The position numbers were made by a program, and so were the translations under genes. Positions 18,298 to 27,891 of a stretch of DNA of 64,000 nt are shown here, piece by piece. The notes under the pieces were generated by a model. The model saw only the letters and a list, made by a program, of their open reading frames with translations. It was not told where the DNA came from and made no database searches. This stretch comes from Hyphomicrobium sp. (GTDB lineage: Bacteria > Pseudomonadota > Alphaproteobacteria > Rhizobiales > Hyphomicrobiaceae), in NCBI GenBank assembly GCA_019751875.1, contig JAIEMV010000016.1, positions 49,498-113,497 on the forward strand, given 5' to 3'. Within the stretch, counting starts at the first letter, position 1; each line of letters opens with the position of its first letter.

Positions 18298-19188
18298 TCA
18301 GGCGCCTTCGGGGGTGCCCTGCTCCGGCTTATCGGGCTCGTCCTCTTCAGGCAAGTCGAGCTCCATTTCAGCCTGAACGGTCTCGTTTTCCTCGTCCTCG
18401 TCAGCCGCATCGAGAGGGAGTTCGTCTGGCATCAGGGCTGCGACGTCGGTGGGGCTCGGGACGGAGAACCCCGGCGGCAGATTGCTGTCGAGAAGGCCTT
18501 GCGCCTTGAGATCGGCCAGGCCCGGCAGGTCCTTGACGGTGTCGAGGCCGAAGTGGGCGAGAAATGCGTCCGTGGTGCCATAGGTGATCGGCTTGCCCGG
18601 GGCGCGGCGGCGACCGCGGGGGCGGACCCAGCCGGACTCCAGCAGGATGTCGAGCGTGCCGCCCGATGTGGAGACGCCGCGGATCTCCTCGATCTCGGCC
18701 CGGGTCACCGGCTGATGATAGGCGATGATGGCGAGCGTCTCGAGGGCTGCCTTCGACAGTCTGCGCTCCTCATGGGCGTGCTTTTCCAACAGCCAAGACA
18801 GGTCTTCGGCCGTCCGCATGGCCCATTTGCCGGCCGTCTTGACGAGGTGCACGCCGCGGCCGGAGTACTGCTCCTTCAGCTCAGCGAGGATTGCGGCGAC
18901 GTCCGTGCCCTTGGGCAGGCTTTCGGCGATCGTTGCCTCGTCCAGCGGTTCGGAGGCGGCGAAGAGCAGCGCTTCGGCAATGCGAATGCTTTCCATCTGC
19001 TGACGCAGATCGCCTTCGCCAAAATCGGGGGCGGGACCAATGCCGAGCTGCACGTCACCCAGCGCGGCAGCGAGTTCGCGCGCTTCGGCCGCGAGCGGAT
19101 CCTCGAAGTCGGCGTCGCGCTCCACGCTCTCGTTGTTGGATACGAGCTTGAGCCGGGGCGGTGTCATTTTTTTCTTCCCGTCCTTCAT
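18298..19188 (-). CDS. scpB: Segregation and condensation protein B (ScpB)
   Basis: Condensin accessory protein of 296 residues that dimerises and binds ScpA to regulate the SMC ring. Two winged-helix domains occupy about residues 65-225, with the conserved RIAEALLFAASEPL near 68-81 and ETLAIIAYHQPVTRAEIEEIRG near 149-170. The N-terminus is variable; a start at Met8 is also possible. The C-terminal 60 residues are strongly acidic and probably disordered. It begins 23 bases after scpA. Confidence 0.95.
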   Translation of the reverse strand: MKDGKKKMTPPRLKLVSNNESVERDADFEDPLAAEARELAAALGDVQLGIGPAPDFGEGDLRQQMESIRIAEALLFAASEPLDEATIAESLPKGTDVAAILAELKEQYSGRGVHLVKTAGKWAMRTAEDLSWLLEKHAHEERRLSKAALETLAIIAYHQPVTRAEIEEIRGVSTSGGTLDILLESGWVRPRGRRRAPGKPITYGTTDAFLAHFGLDTVKDLPGLADLKAQGLLDSNLPPGFSVPSPTDVAALMPDELPLDAADEDEENETVQAEMELDLPEEDEPDKPEQGTPEGA

Positions 19189-19211
19189 TGATCTCCAGAA
19201 CGCCTACCTCT

Positions 19212-20057
19212 TCAGCCGATCCGCTGCCATGCGGAGCCGTCGCCGCGCTTGCGCACGAAGAGCGGGGCGAACGGCGCTTCCTGCTGCAATTCGAGAACCC
19301 CTTCGCGCGCCATCTCGAGTGTGGCGCCGAACGAGCTGGCGATGACGGTCTTCGTCTCTTCGGCCGGAGCGGTTTCAGGAAGGTAGTGGTGCATGAAGAG
19401 ATCGAGCTGCGTCCACGAGCCCGCCGCGCTTTCGCCGACAAGCTTTTCCAATCGCGTGCGCGCGTCCTTGATGGACCAGACCTTGCGCGCCTTGACCACA
19501 TGGGAGGCTTTGACAGTGCGGCGGCGCTGATCGGCGTAGGCTTTCAAGAGATCGTAGATCTGCGCGGTCCATTCAGTATCGCGTACGGTCTTGATGCCTT
19601 CGGGCATGCCGCGAGGGAACACGTCGCGGCCAAGTCGCTTGCGCGTCATCAGCTGCGCCATCGCATTGCGCATGGCTTCGAGACGCACGAGGCGGAAGGC
19701 GAGCTTCTGCGCCATTTCTTCCGCAGTCTCTTGCCCGTCCTCGGTCTTTTCCTTCGGCAGCAGAAGGCGCGATTTGAGGAACGCGAGCCAGGCCGCCATG
19801 ACGAGATAGTCGCCGGCGATCTCGAGCTTCAGGCGCTGCGCTTCATTGATGAAGGTGAGGTACTGTTCGACGAGGCCCAGGATGGAGATGTGGGCAAGGT
19901 CGACCTTCTGCGTGCGGGCGAGCGCCAGCAACAGGTCGAGCGGCCCTTCAAAGCCTTCGACATCGACGATGAAGGCTTCGGCAGCCGACGGCGCGTTCTC
20001 CGCGTCGGGGAGTTCCCAACCGGCCATTTCGCGCGACTCTGACGGCTCGTCGCCCAT
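19212..20057 (-). CDS. scpA: Segregation and condensation protein A (ScpA)
   Basis: Kleisin subunit of bacterial condensin, 281 residues. The N-terminal SMC-binding block VEGFEGPLDLLLALARTQKVDL (about 32-53, in two overlapping pieces) is diagnostic, followed by DISILGLVEQYL-like and LVMAAWLAFLKSRLLLP segments; the C-terminal winged helix closes the ring. Upstream lies nagZ, downstream scpB, all on the minus strand. Confidence 0.95.
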   Translation of the reverse strand: MGDEPSESREMAGWELPDAENAPSAAEAFIVDVEGFEGPLDLLLALARTQKVDLAHISILGLVEQYLTFINEAQRLKLEIAGDYLVMAAWLAFLKSRLLLPKEKTEDGQETAEEMAQKLAFRLVRLEAMRNAMAQLMTRKRLGRDVFPRGMPEGIKTVRDTEWTAQIYDLLKAYADQRRRTVKASHVVKARKVWSIKDARTRLEKLVGESAAGSWTQLDLFMHHYLPETAPAEETKTVIASSFGATLEMAREGVLELQQEAPFAPLFVRKRGDGSAWQRIG

Positions 20058-20100
20058 ATGGGTCCTTCAACTGGCCGCAACCGTGAGCGGCCCATTCAGC

Positions 20101-21156
20101 CTATACTGATTCAGATCGGCGGGTGTGGCTGGTAATCATCTCAGACAGCTGGCGTTCCGCCGATGCGACGTCGAAAACGTCCCGGTTCTTCAAGACGGCA
20201 AGCGCAGCATTGGCCCGGCGCAGCGCGCTGCCCGCAAGGTCGGGGACGGCGCTCGCCGCCTCCTCCATCTCCGACAGGACGCCCGAGCAATGCAAGGCGA
20301 CATCTGAGCCCGCCCGAACCACGGCTTCGGCGCGCTCGCGCATGGTGCCCCGGAGGGCGTGCATGCCGAGATCGTCGCTCATGAGAAGGCCGTCGTAGCC
20401 GATTTCGCCGCGTATGATTTCGGACGTGACCTTGGCCGATGTGCTGGCGGGGGCCGCCGGGTCGATGTCGCTGAAGACGACATGGGCGCTCATGGCGGCA
20501 GGGACGTCGGCCAGTTGCTTGAAGGGGGCGAAGTCGCTGGCGGACAGCTCAGCTCGCGGAGTTTCGACGACGGGCAGATCGAGATGGCTGTCCTTGGTGG
20601 CGCGGCCGTGGCCGGGGATGTGCTTGATAACGGGCAGGACGCCGCCGCCGATAAAGCCCTTTGCGACCGCCCGACCGAGGCGAACGATCTGCTCTACGGA
20701 TGTGCCGAAGGCGCGGTCACCGATAATGGCGTGAGCGCCAGGAACGGGCAGATCAAGGACGGGGGTGCAGTTGGTGTTGATGCCGAGGTCGCGCAGATCC
20801 CGGGCAACGAGGCGGGCGGCGGCTTCGGCGGCAATGCACGCGCCGTCGGCGTCGCCGGATTCATAGCGTGCCGCATAGGCGGCGGCGGGCGGTAGAGCGC
20901 GACCGAGCGGGGGGCGCAGGCGTTGCACGCGGCCGCCTTCCTGATCGATGAGGACGAGCGTGTCATCCGAGCCGATGGCGGCAAGCGCGTCGGCGACGAG
21001 GCGGCGGATCTGGTCGTGGGACTCGCAGTTGCGCCCGAACAGAATGATCCCGAGCGGGCGCACGTCGCGCAAGAAGCGGGCTTCCCCGTCAGTCAGGGTC
21101 GTGCCTTCGAGACCGGTGATGAGCGCTCGGCGTTGCATCGCGTTGCTCGATACCAT
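20101..21156 (-). CDS. nagZ: Beta-N-acetylhexosaminidase NagZ
   Basis: Family 3 glycoside hydrolase of 351 residues that removes GlcNAc from anhydro-muropeptides in peptidoglycan recycling. The catalytic loop KHIPGHGRATKDSH (about 190-203) carries the Asp-His pair of bacterial NagZ, and LMSDDLGMHAL (about 275-285) holds the nucleophile Asp. No signal peptide, so cytoplasmic. Starts at 21156 or Met7 (21138) are both possible. A terminator separates it from the SPOR gene upstream. Confidence 0.93.
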   Translation of the reverse strand: MVSSNAMQRRALITGLEGTTLTDGEARFLRDVRPLGIILFGRNCESHDQIRRLVADALAAIGSDDTLVLIDQEGGRVQRLRPPLGRALPPAAAYAARYESGDADGACIAAEAAARLVARDLRDLGINTNCTPVLDLPVPGAHAIIGDRAFGTSVEQIVRLGRAVAKGFIGGGVLPVIKHIPGHGRATKDSHLDLPVVETPRAELSASDFAPFKQLADVPAAMSAHVVFSDIDPAAPASTSAKVTSEIIRGEIGYDGLLMSDDLGMHALRGTMRERAEAVVRAGSDVALHCSGVLSEMEEAASAVPDLAGSALRRANAALAVLKNRDVFDVASAERQLSEMITSHTRRSESV

Positions 21157-21173
21157 TCGGGGTGCTTCATAGC

Positions 21174-21203
21174 AAAAGGCCGCGGATGGCTGCCGCGGCC
21201 TTT
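21174..21203 (-). terminator. Terminator after the SPOR-domain gene
   Basis: A perfect 11-bp stem (AAAGGCCGCGG at 21175-21185 with CCGCGGCCTTT at 21193-21203) and a 7-base loop; read on the minus strand it ends in TTTT. It lies 20 bases past the SPOR gene stop, upstream of nagZ. Confidence 0.85.
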
Positions 21204-21223
21204 CATATCATCTCTGGACTTCT

Positions 21224-22945
21224 TCAGTAGGCCATGACCCAGCAGCTTGAATAGCCGGCCGTCTTCAACTGCGAGCAGACCGAGTTGGCACCGTCCTTGG
21301 AACCAGGCGGTCCGACGACGAGGCGGTGATAGCGGCCCTTTTCACCGAGGTTGGCTTCCGTAACGTCAGGCGTCTTGTTCTGCAGAATGCCGCCGTAGCG
21401 CTGCTGCAAATCGGCGAACTGCTGGAGCGCATCGATGCGGCTCGTACCAGAGGCGGGCACCGACGCGAGCACTGCGACGTAGCCGAGCCCAGTTACTTTC
21501 GGTGCGGCAGGAGCGGGTGCCGAATCGCTTTCGGGGATGGCTGCGGTCTTCGTGATCGGCTTGGGTGCGGGCTTGGGTTTTTCAGCGACCGGCGCGGGCG
21601 GAGTTTCATCGGTCGCCGTGTTGATCGCCTTCGGGATCACCGGTGCGGAGCGTGGATCGTTCGAGGCGACCTGCACCGACTGCGCGGGCGGCGCTGGAGG
21701 CTGCACGACGATAGGCTGCGGCTTGGGAGCAGGGGCCGCGCCTGGCGTTGGCACATCGACGAGAGTCATGCCAGGAACGGGAACGGATAGGCCCGGAACT
21801 GTTGCAGGCTCGGGCGGCTGTGACGCTGCGGAGGGAGCCTGGATCGCACCATCGCGTCCGACAACGAGCGTCTGGACTTTTCGCGCACCAGCGCTGTCAG
21901 CTTCAGACGACGATGCGGATGCCGAGCTATCGCCACTCTCCCCGAGACGGCCGAGCAGCTTGCTATCAGTGTTGGCGAACTGCTTGCCGCCGGGCGTGGA
22001 CGGCTTCACCTTCGAGGGTCCTTCGGCGCTCTTCACGACGGGCGTGGGACCGCCGGAGCTGTCGCCAAGCAACGTCTGGTAGGCATAGGTGAGACCGCCT
22101 CCAACCACGACCGCGCCGACGAGGGCGCCGGCGACCGTTAACCACTTGCGGGAGCGGACGGGCTGTTCGGGTTCGTAGTCGTTGTCGTCGTCGTAGCCTT
22201 GAGCGCTCGGATCGGCGTAGCCCTGCTGATCATAACCCGGCTGGGCATACCCGTGGGTATCAAAGCCTTGCTGGCCGGCATACCCCTGGGGCTGCTGAAA
22301 ACCTGCCTGATGCCCCCAATCGGAATAGCCGGGCTGGGGATGCGTCGCCAGATCGGCCGTCAGGTGCCCATAGTCGGGGGCGGCGGGCTGCGGCGGCTGC
22401 GCGCGGCCTTGCGGCGGCATGTAGCTCGCCAGATCGTAGCCTCGCGGGTCGGCCGCGGGTGCCGGAGCCGGTGCGGCGGCCCACTGATCATATTGCGCGC
22501 CGCGCAGAGCCGGCGCAGGAGACGGTTCCGGCGCGTAGCCGTAGCCGTTGTCATAGCCAGCGGGCTGCTGCGGCACATAGGGGCTGGCGGCCGGGCTGGC
22601 GTGCTGCGCACTCGGAAAAGGTTCGGGAGCGGTTGGGCGGCGCGACGGCTGAGTTGCAGGGATGTATGGATCGAACTGCGGCGCCTGAGCCCCGCGGGGA
22701 TCGGCACCCCACTGGTAGCCTGGGTCCTGGTGTCCATAGCCGGCCGGCGGTTGAGCCGTGTAGCCGTGTTGCGCGGCAGGCTGCTGGGGCTTGGGATTTG
22801 GCAGTGGCGCGCCACCGAGGCCCTGTGTCCATCCCGCTAGATCGTATTCGCCCTGCTGTGGACGAGGTTGGGTGCCTTGCGCGCCTTGCGGGCGCTGCGC
22901 CGGCCATCCTCCCGGAGGTGCCTGTGGACTGTCGGAGCGCGACAT
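21224..22945 (-). CDS. SPOR-domain membrane protein with long disordered N-terminus
   Basis: Bitopic inner-membrane protein of 573 residues. The start at 22945 has AAGGA about 9 bases upstream; the ATG at 22954 would sit on that site. Residues 1-265 are cytoplasmic and low-complexity, rich in Pro, Gln, Gly and Tyr with repeated GY/QGY units. A membrane span covers about 269-290, followed by a Pro/Ala-rich periplasmic linker and a SPOR domain (about 490-573, starting GYVAVLASVPASGTSR). SPOR domains bind denuded glycan strands at division sites. It is between argS and nagZ, the usual place in alphaproteobacteria. Confidence 0.9.
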   Translation of the reverse strand: MSRSDSPQAPPGGWPAQRPQGAQGTQPRPQQGEYDLAGWTQGLGGAPLPNPKPQQPAAQHGYTAQPPAGYGHQDPGYQWGADPRGAQAPQFDPYIPATQPSRRPTAPEPFPSAQHASPAASPYVPQQPAGYDNGYGYAPEPSPAPALRGAQYDQWAAAPAPAPAADPRGYDLASYMPPQGRAQPPQPAAPDYGHLTADLATHPQPGYSDWGHQAGFQQPQGYAGQQGFDTHGYAQPGYDQQGYADPSAQGYDDDNDYEPEQPVRSRKWLTVAGALVGAVVVGGGLTYAYQTLLGDSSGGPTPVVKSAEGPSKVKPSTPGGKQFANTDSKLLGRLGESGDSSASASSSEADSAGARKVQTLVVGRDGAIQAPSAASQPPEPATVPGLSVPVPGMTLVDVPTPGAAPAPKPQPIVVQPPAPPAQSVQVASNDPRSAPVIPKAINTATDETPPAPVAEKPKPAPKPITKTAAIPESDSAPAPAAPKVTGLGYVAVLASVPASGTSRIDALQQFADLQQRYGGILQNKTPDVTEANLGEKGRYHRLVVGPPGSKDGANSVCSQLKTAGYSSCWVMAY

Positions 22946-23027
22946 TGCGATCATTCCTTCAGCTTGAGGCCGTCAGACCCACACCTGTGGACCTGATGAC
23001 CCTGCTCGAATCGGCGTTACGGCCAAT

Positions 23028-24839
23028 CTAGCGCATGGTTTCCGGGGCCTCGACCCCGAGAACTCCAAGACCTGAGGATATCACCGCACGCGTCGCCTCC
23101 ACGAGCGCACACCGCGCGATCGTCAGGCCCCCCTCTCTCACCTGGATAAAACGCAAATGTGGCAAATCATTGCCGCGCGTCCATAAACCATGGAAAGCAG
23201 AAGCCAGATCATAGAGATAGAAGGCTAGGCGGTGGGGTTCGCGCGCGTCCGCGGCGGTGGCGATCAAGCGGGGGTAGTGGGCGAGCTTGCGGACAAGATC
23301 GAACTCGGCGGGATCGGTCAGCTGCGACAAGTCAGCTTTGGCGAGCGACGCCTTCGAGATGTCCAGCGACGGCATCTGTTCAGCGACGTTGCGAAATACG
23401 CTCGATGCACGGGCATGGGCGTACTGCACATAAAAAACGGGATTATCTTTCGACTGCTCCGTGACCTTGGCGAAGTCGAAGTCGAGCGGTTCGAGCTCTT
23501 TGCGATAAAGCATCATGAAGCGGACGGGATCGCGGCCAACTTCATCGACGACATCGCGCAGAGTGACGAAGGTGCCGGCGCGCTTCGACATCTTGAACGG
23601 CTCGCCGCCCTTATAGAGCTTGACGAGTTGCACGACTTTGATTTCGAGATCGGTTGTACCGCCGCGCGTGCGCCAGGATTTCAGCTTGCCCTTCTGATCG
23701 CGTTCGAGCGCGCCGCCTGCAAGAGCGGCAACCGCGGCCAGCATGCGCGGAATGTAGCCGATGTGATCGGCGCCGAAGACATTGATCAGGTGCGGGAAGC
23801 CGCGGCTTATCTTGTCGAAGTGGTAGGCGATATCGCCGGCGAAGTAGGTGTATGTGCCGTCCGACTTTTGCAGCGCGCGATCCATGTCGTCGCCGAATTC
23901 GGTCGATTTGAAGAGCGTCTGCTCGCGGTCTTCCCATTCCTCATCGTCGTGCCCGAGAGGCTTCGCGAGGCGGCCCTCATAGATGAGGTCCTTCTTGCGC
24001 AAGGCTTCGATCGCAGCTCGCACCTGATCAACGCCGCCGCGCGACAGCGACGCTTCCGAGACGAACACGTCGTGCCGGATGTTCAGGGCCGCAAGATCGT
24101 CCTTGATCATGACGAGCATGGCGGCGATGGCTTCGTCACGGAACAGCGCCAGCCACTCGGCTTCAGGCTTGCCGACGAAGGCGTTGCCGTACTTTTCCGC
24201 AAGCAAGGCGCCAATCGGCTTCAGGTAATCGCCCGGATAGAGGCCTTCGGGAATATCGCCGATCTGTTCGCCCAGCGCTTCGCGATAGCGCAGGTGAGCC
24301 GAGCGGGCGAGCACATCGACCTGACCGCCGGCATCGTTGATGTAATACTCGCGCGTGACTTTATAGCCGGAGAAGGCGAGCAGATTGGCAAGCGCGTCCC
24401 CGAACACCGCACCACGACAATGGCCGACATGCATGGGGCCGGTGGGATTGGCGGAGACGTATTCGACGTTGACGCCATCTGGTTTAGGCGCGCCGCGGCC
24501 GTAGGCAGCGCCATCGGTCACGATCGACGTGATGAGCTGCTGCCAGAACGCGGGCGTCATCGTCAGGTTGAGGAAGCCTGGACCGGCGACGGCCACGGAT
24601 GCGATTTCAGGATCGGTTTCGAGTTTCGCCTTGAGCGCTTCGGCGAGGTCGCGGGGCTTCATGCCAGCCGGCTTCGACAGTGCCATCGCGACGTTCGAGG
24701 CGAGATCGCCGTGTGTCGGGTCGCGTGGCGTTTCGACTTCGACGTGGGGCAGCGCCACGTCGCGCGGGATCAGACCTTCCACCTTGAGATCGGCGAGTAC
24801 GGCCGCAATCTTGGCCTCGACGTGAGTGAAGACGTTCAT
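23028..24839 (-). CDS. argS: Arginyl-tRNA synthetase
   Basis: Class I synthetase of 603 residues. The N-terminal Add1 domain, the HIGH-type motif in [15 protein letters not shown] (HVGH, about 138-141) and the KMSKS-type motif FKMSKRAG (about 427-434) are visible, followed by the C-terminal anticodon-binding helices (DALR type). Length is normal. It precedes the SPOR-domain gene in the conserved argS-SPOR-nagZ-scpAB order and follows dgt. Confidence 0.96.
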   Translation of the reverse strand: MNVFTHVEAKIAAVLADLKVEGLIPRDVALPHVEVETPRDPTHGDLASNVAMALSKPAGMKPRDLAEALKAKLETDPEIASVAVAGPGFLNLTMTPAFWQQLITSIVTDGAAYGRGAPKPDGVNVEYVSANPTGPMHVGHCRGAVFGDALANLLAFSGYKVTREYYINDAGGQVDVLARSAHLRYREALGEQIGDIPEGLYPGDYLKPIGALLAEKYGNAFVGKPEAEWLALFRDEAIAAMLVMIKDDLAALNIRHDVFVSEASLSRGGVDQVRAAIEALRKKDLIYEGRLAKPLGHDDEEWEDREQTLFKSTEFGDDMDRALQKSDGTYTYFAGDIAYHFDKISRGFPHLINVFGADHIGYIPRMLAAVAALAGGALERDQKGKLKSWRTRGGTTDLEIKVVQLVKLYKGGEPFKMSKRAGTFVTLRDVVDEVGRDPVRFMMLYRKELEPLDFDFAKVTEQSKDNPVFYVQYAHARASSVFRNVAEQMPSLDISKASLAKADLSQLTDPAEFDLVRKLAHYPRLIATAADAREPHRLAFYLYDLASAFHGLWTRGNDLPHLRFIQVREGGLTIARCALVEATRAVISSGLGVLGVEAPETMR

Positions 24840-24887
24840 TACCGCTTTGTCCTGTGGGAATTTTTGGTCGTGATAGTTTGGCCGCGT

Positions 24888-26123
24888 CTATCGCAATTCC
24901 GGAGTTTCGGCAAACAGGCGGCGATGTTCCGCGATGGCATAACGATCGGTCTGGCCGGCGAGATAGTCCGCGGCGAGGCGTGCGCGTTGGCGGGGTTCCA
25001 GACTTTCGCTGATGGCTTGCCAGGTTTCGGGCAGGGCCGTGCGGTGGTTGGGATCGGCATAGCATGTGAACAGATCGCGGACGATGCCTTCGGCGGCGGT
25101 CATGACGCGCAGCACGCGAGGATGGCGGTACACGCGATCGAAGAGAACGGCGCGCAGAGCCGCCAGATCGTTCCACACGGGGGCGGAGAAGCGGATCACC
25201 CGGCGGCCGGCGGAGCGAATGTCGTCCGGTGACCGGGGCGCGAGGGCTGCAAGTTCGTTGCGGCTTTCGAGCACGACGTCGCGGATCAGGGCTGTGATCA
25301 TACGGCGGGTGACTTCGAACACGGCGCGGCTGTTGTCGGCTCCCTGCCCTTCCGCGATCACAGCGGAGGCGAAGGCGCCGACGAACGGCACGTCGGTGAG
25401 GCTTGCAAGCGAGAGCAGTCCGGCGCGCAGACCATCGTCCACGTCGTGGGTGAGGTAGGCGATGTCGTCGGAAAGGGCCGCGACCTGCGCTTCACTGCTG
25501 GGCCAGCTTCTGGGTTCGAGTGACCGCCACGTTTCAATCGGCCGAATAACCTTCAGAACGGCCGCAGCCTTCTCATTAGTCAGCGGACCGTTGTGCTTGG
25601 CGAGTCCTTCGAGCGTTTCCCACGTCAGATTGAGGCCGTCGAAGGAGCGATACTTGCGTTCGAGCGCGGTGACGACGCGCAGGCTTTGTGCATTGTGGTC
25701 GAAGCCGCCGTGGTCCGCGATCGCCTCGTCGAGTGCGCGCTCGCCGGCGTGGCCGAACGGCGGATGGCCGAGATCATGGGCCAGCGCGAGGGCCTCGGCG
25801 AGGTCTTCATCGAGACGAAGCTGGCGGGCTATGGTGCGCGCGATCTGCGCGACTTCGAGGCTATGGGTGAGGCGCGTCCGGTAGTGGTCGCCCTCATGGT
25901 AGAGGAAGACCTGCGTCTTATGCGTGAGGCGGCGGAAAGCGGTGGCGTGCAGAATGCGGTCCCGGTCACGCTGGAAGGAGCTGCGGGTCGGGCAGTCCGG
26001 CTCGGAGAAGCGCCGGCCGCGGGACGGGGTGGCGCTCGCCGCATAGGTGCCGGGCGACCGCTCGCCGGGTTGCAGATCCGCGCCGTAGTCCCGGCTTTCT
26101 GTTTTGGCTGTTCGCGCGGTCAT
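24888..26123 (-). CDS. dgt: dGTP triphosphohydrolase-like HD enzyme
   Basis: HD-superfamily enzyme of 411 residues that hydrolyses dGTP or other dNTPs to nucleoside and triphosphate. The start is taken at the ATG at 26123 (MTARTAKTESR); the longer frame runs antisense through the divergent erpA gene. RDRDRILHATAFRRLTHKTQVF and the following HYRTRLTHSLEVAQIAR mark the family, with HDLGHPPFGHAGE as the HD metal-binding motif. Length matches the shorter type-2 dGTPase class. It heads the minus-strand dgt-argS-SPOR run and is divergent from erpA. Confidence 0.93.
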   Translation of the reverse strand: MTARTAKTESRDYGADLQPGERSPGTYAASATPSRGRRFSEPDCPTRSSFQRDRDRILHATAFRRLTHKTQVFLYHEGDHYRTRLTHSLEVAQIARTIARQLRLDEDLAEALALAHDLGHPPFGHAGERALDEAIADHGGFDHNAQSLRVVTALERKYRSFDGLNLTWETLEGLAKHNGPLTNEKAAAVLKVIRPIETWRSLEPRSWPSSEAQVAALSDDIAYLTHDVDDGLRAGLLSLASLTDVPFVGAFASAVIAEGQGADNSRAVFEVTRRMITALIRDVVLESRNELAALAPRSPDDIRSAGRRVIRFSAPVWNDLAALRAVLFDRVYRHPRVLRVMTAAEGIVRDLFTCYADPNHRTALPETWQAISESLEPRQRARLAADYLAGQTDRYAIAEHRRLFAETPELR

Positions 26124-26250
26124 CCGTGTCCGGTCGTCTGTGCTAAGGGGTTTGACAGGTGCTCGTTGGTCCCTATCTTCCCTGAGAGCGAAACGCCAGC
26201 GCCAAGGCAATCCAACCCCGGCGCTTTGGTGCCCAACCCACGGAAAACAC

Positions 26251-26583
26251 ATGAGCGAACCGTCCGTTATCGTGACTGCCCCTGCCGCCAGGCGAATTGC
26301 CGAGATCGTGGCGACCGAGCCCGCTGGCACCATGCTTCGCGTCGCGGTGGAAGGCGGCGGCTGTTCAGGCTTCCAATATCGATACGACCTGACGCGGGAG
26401 GCCGCGCCGGAAGACATCGTGATCGAGCGGGATGGTGCGAAAGTGCTGATCGATCCGGTGTCGCTAGAATATCTCTCCGGATCCGAGATTGATTTCGTGG
26501 ACGATCTGATCGGGGCCTCGTTCCAGATCCGCAATCCGCAGGCGACATCCTCATGTGGATGTGGCACGAGCTTTTCGCTCTAG
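26251..26583 (+). CDS. erpA: A-type iron-sulfur carrier (ErpA/HesB family)
   Basis: Protein of 110 residues that carries and inserts iron-sulfur clusters. The three ligand cysteines are present: one in GGGCSGFQY (about 32-40) and two in the C-terminal SCGCGTSF. Length is that of ErpA/IscA. The gene name between ErpA and IscA cannot be settled from sequence alone. The ATG at 26251 is used; the frame upstream overlaps dgt. It is followed closely by xthA and divergent from dgt. Confidence 0.88.
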   Translation: MSEPSVIVTAPAARRIAEIVATEPAGTMLRVAVEGGGCSGFQYRYDLTREAAPEDIVIERDGAKVLIDPVSLEYLSGSEIDFVDDLIGASFQIRNPQATSSCGCGTSFSL

Positions 26584-26615
26584 AGGCCGCTCAGAGATCG
26601 AAGTTCGCGCCGTTC

Positions 26616-27395
26616 ATGAAAGTCGTGGCCTGGAACATCAACGGCGTGAAGGCGCGGCTCGAGCTTGCGCTGACGTACCTGCGCGAGACCAAACCGGATG
26701 TGATTGGGCTTCAGGAGATCAAATCGGTCGATGAGGGCTTTCCGCGCGAGGCATTCGAAGACCTCGGGTACAAGGTCGCCACGCATGGGCAAAAGGGGTT
26801 CAACGGCGTCGCAATCCTGTCGCGGCTGCCGATGGAGGACGTGACGCGGGGCCTACCGGGCGGGGATGGCGACGAGCAAGCGCGCTATATCGAGGCTACG
26901 ATCATCGATGGGAATTTCGCGATCCGCTTCGCATCGCTCTATCTGCCGAACGGCAATCCGATCGGGTCCGAGAAGTTTTCCTACAAACTCGCCTGGATGG
27001 ATCGTCTGGCGATGCAGGCGCGCAAACTTCTGAAGAGTGAGATGCCGGTGGTGCTGGCGGGGGATTACAACGTGATCCCGGAGCCGGTGGATGCGAAGCG
27101 TCCCGCCGCGTGGACGAGCGATGCCCTGTTTCAGCCGGAGAGCCGCGCCATGCTGCGCCGGATCGAGGCGCTCGGGCTGACGGATGCGGTGCGGGCGTGC
27201 CATCCGGGCCCTGGCATCTATACCTTTTGGGACTATCAGGCGGGTGCCTGGCAGAAGGACGACGGCATTCGTATCGATCACATTCTGCTGTCGCCGCAGG
27301 CAGCCGACCGGCTGCAAAGTGCGGGTGTCGATCGCTTCACCCGCGGCTGGGAAAAGCCCTCGGACCATGTGCCGGTTTGGGTGGAACTGGGATGA
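26616..27395 (+). CDS. xthA: Exodeoxyribonuclease III
   Basis: AP endonuclease and 3'-5' exonuclease of 259 residues for base-excision repair. The start MKVVAWNINGVKARL is the canonical N-terminus; GLQEIKS (catalytic Glu34 region), the AGDYNVIPEPVD block (about 149-160) and the terminal SDHVPVWVEL with the catalytic His are all present. It begins 32 bases after erpA. A longer in-frame start overlaps the erpA end and is not used. Confidence 0.95.
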   Translation: MKVVAWNINGVKARLELALTYLRETKPDVIGLQEIKSVDEGFPREAFEDLGYKVATHGQKGFNGVAILSRLPMEDVTRGLPGGDGDEQARYIEATIIDGNFAIRFASLYLPNGNPIGSEKFSYKLAWMDRLAMQARKLLKSEMPVVLAGDYNVIPEPVDAKRPAAWTSDALFQPESRAMLRRIEALGLTDAVRACHPGPGIYTFWDYQAGAWQKDDGIRIDHILLSPQAADRLQSAGVDRFTRGWEKPSDHVPVWVELG

Positions 27396-27423
27396 CGGGC
27401 GACGCTGTCTCGTCTTCTTCGCG

Positions 27424-27708
27424 TCAGTCGTAGATCCGCTTCGGCGACTTGACGTCCGGTGTCAGTGCAGGCCCCTTCGCTTCAGTTTCAAAGCTGCTGC
27501 CGTTGGCGATGTCGAGGACGCCAAAATCCTTCGATCGCGAGTTCGGGCTTGCGACTCCGCTTTCAATTGCACGCAATCCGCGGTTTAATAGCTCTCGGAC
27601 TGCGGCGGCGCGGCTTGGCATGCGCGTTTTGTATCTGAAGTCGTCAACGGCACGCAGTTCATCCATCGTCAGCATGATTTGCAGCCGTTCTTCGCGCTCC
27701 CTGTTCAT
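27424..27708 (-). CDS. Small ribbon-helix-helix-like protein under a stress promoter
   Basis: Protein of 94 residues. Residues 6-45 have the pattern of a CopG/Arc-type ribbon-helix-helix unit: a short strand (RLQIMLT), then helix DELRAVDDFRYK, a turn at MPSR, and helix AAAVRELLNRGLRAIE. The rest is polar and likely disordered. The ATG at 27708 has a near-perfect Shine-Dalgarno site, GGGAGGTGAC. An exact EcfG-type promoter sits 55 bases upstream of the start. It may be a DNA-binding regulator or a small stress protein; no toxin partner is adjacent, so I do not call it an antitoxin. Confidence 0.75.
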   Translation of the reverse strand: MNREREERLQIMLTMDELRAVDDFRYKTRMPSRAAAVRELLNRGLRAIESGVASPNSRSKDFGVLDIANGSSFETEAKGPALTPDVKSPKRIYD

Positions 27709-27762
27709 TTGTCACCTCCCAAACTGCCCTCCTAGCGCTAACAAACAGTCGATACCGGAAGA

Positions 27763-27787
27763 AACGCACTGCCCCTAACTGGGTTCC
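27763..27787 (-). promoter_or_regulatory. EcfG (general stress sigma) promoter
   Basis: On the minus strand GGAAC (27787-27783) is followed after exactly 16 bases by CGTT (27766-27763), the consensus for the alphaproteobacterial general-stress sigma factor EcfG. Transcription would start near 27755, giving a leader of about 45 bases that contains a strong ribosome-binding site before the ATG at 27708. Confidence 0.75.
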
Positions 27788-27891
27788 ACGGCGCACATTC
27801 GCAACACGCAGCGAACAGTGCACTTTGCAAACTGATCTAATTGAAATTGAACGAAAAAGTGCGATCTATAGATGACCCGCGGAGGTCGTGT

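Noticed and set aside
23232..25232. 666-codon frame antisense to argS and dgt
   Set aside because: A long shadow frame caused by high GC codon use; argS and dgt have all their motifs.
27424..27708. Antitoxin of a toxin-antitoxin pair
   Set aside because: The ribbon-helix-helix-like protein has no small toxin gene on either side on the same strand.
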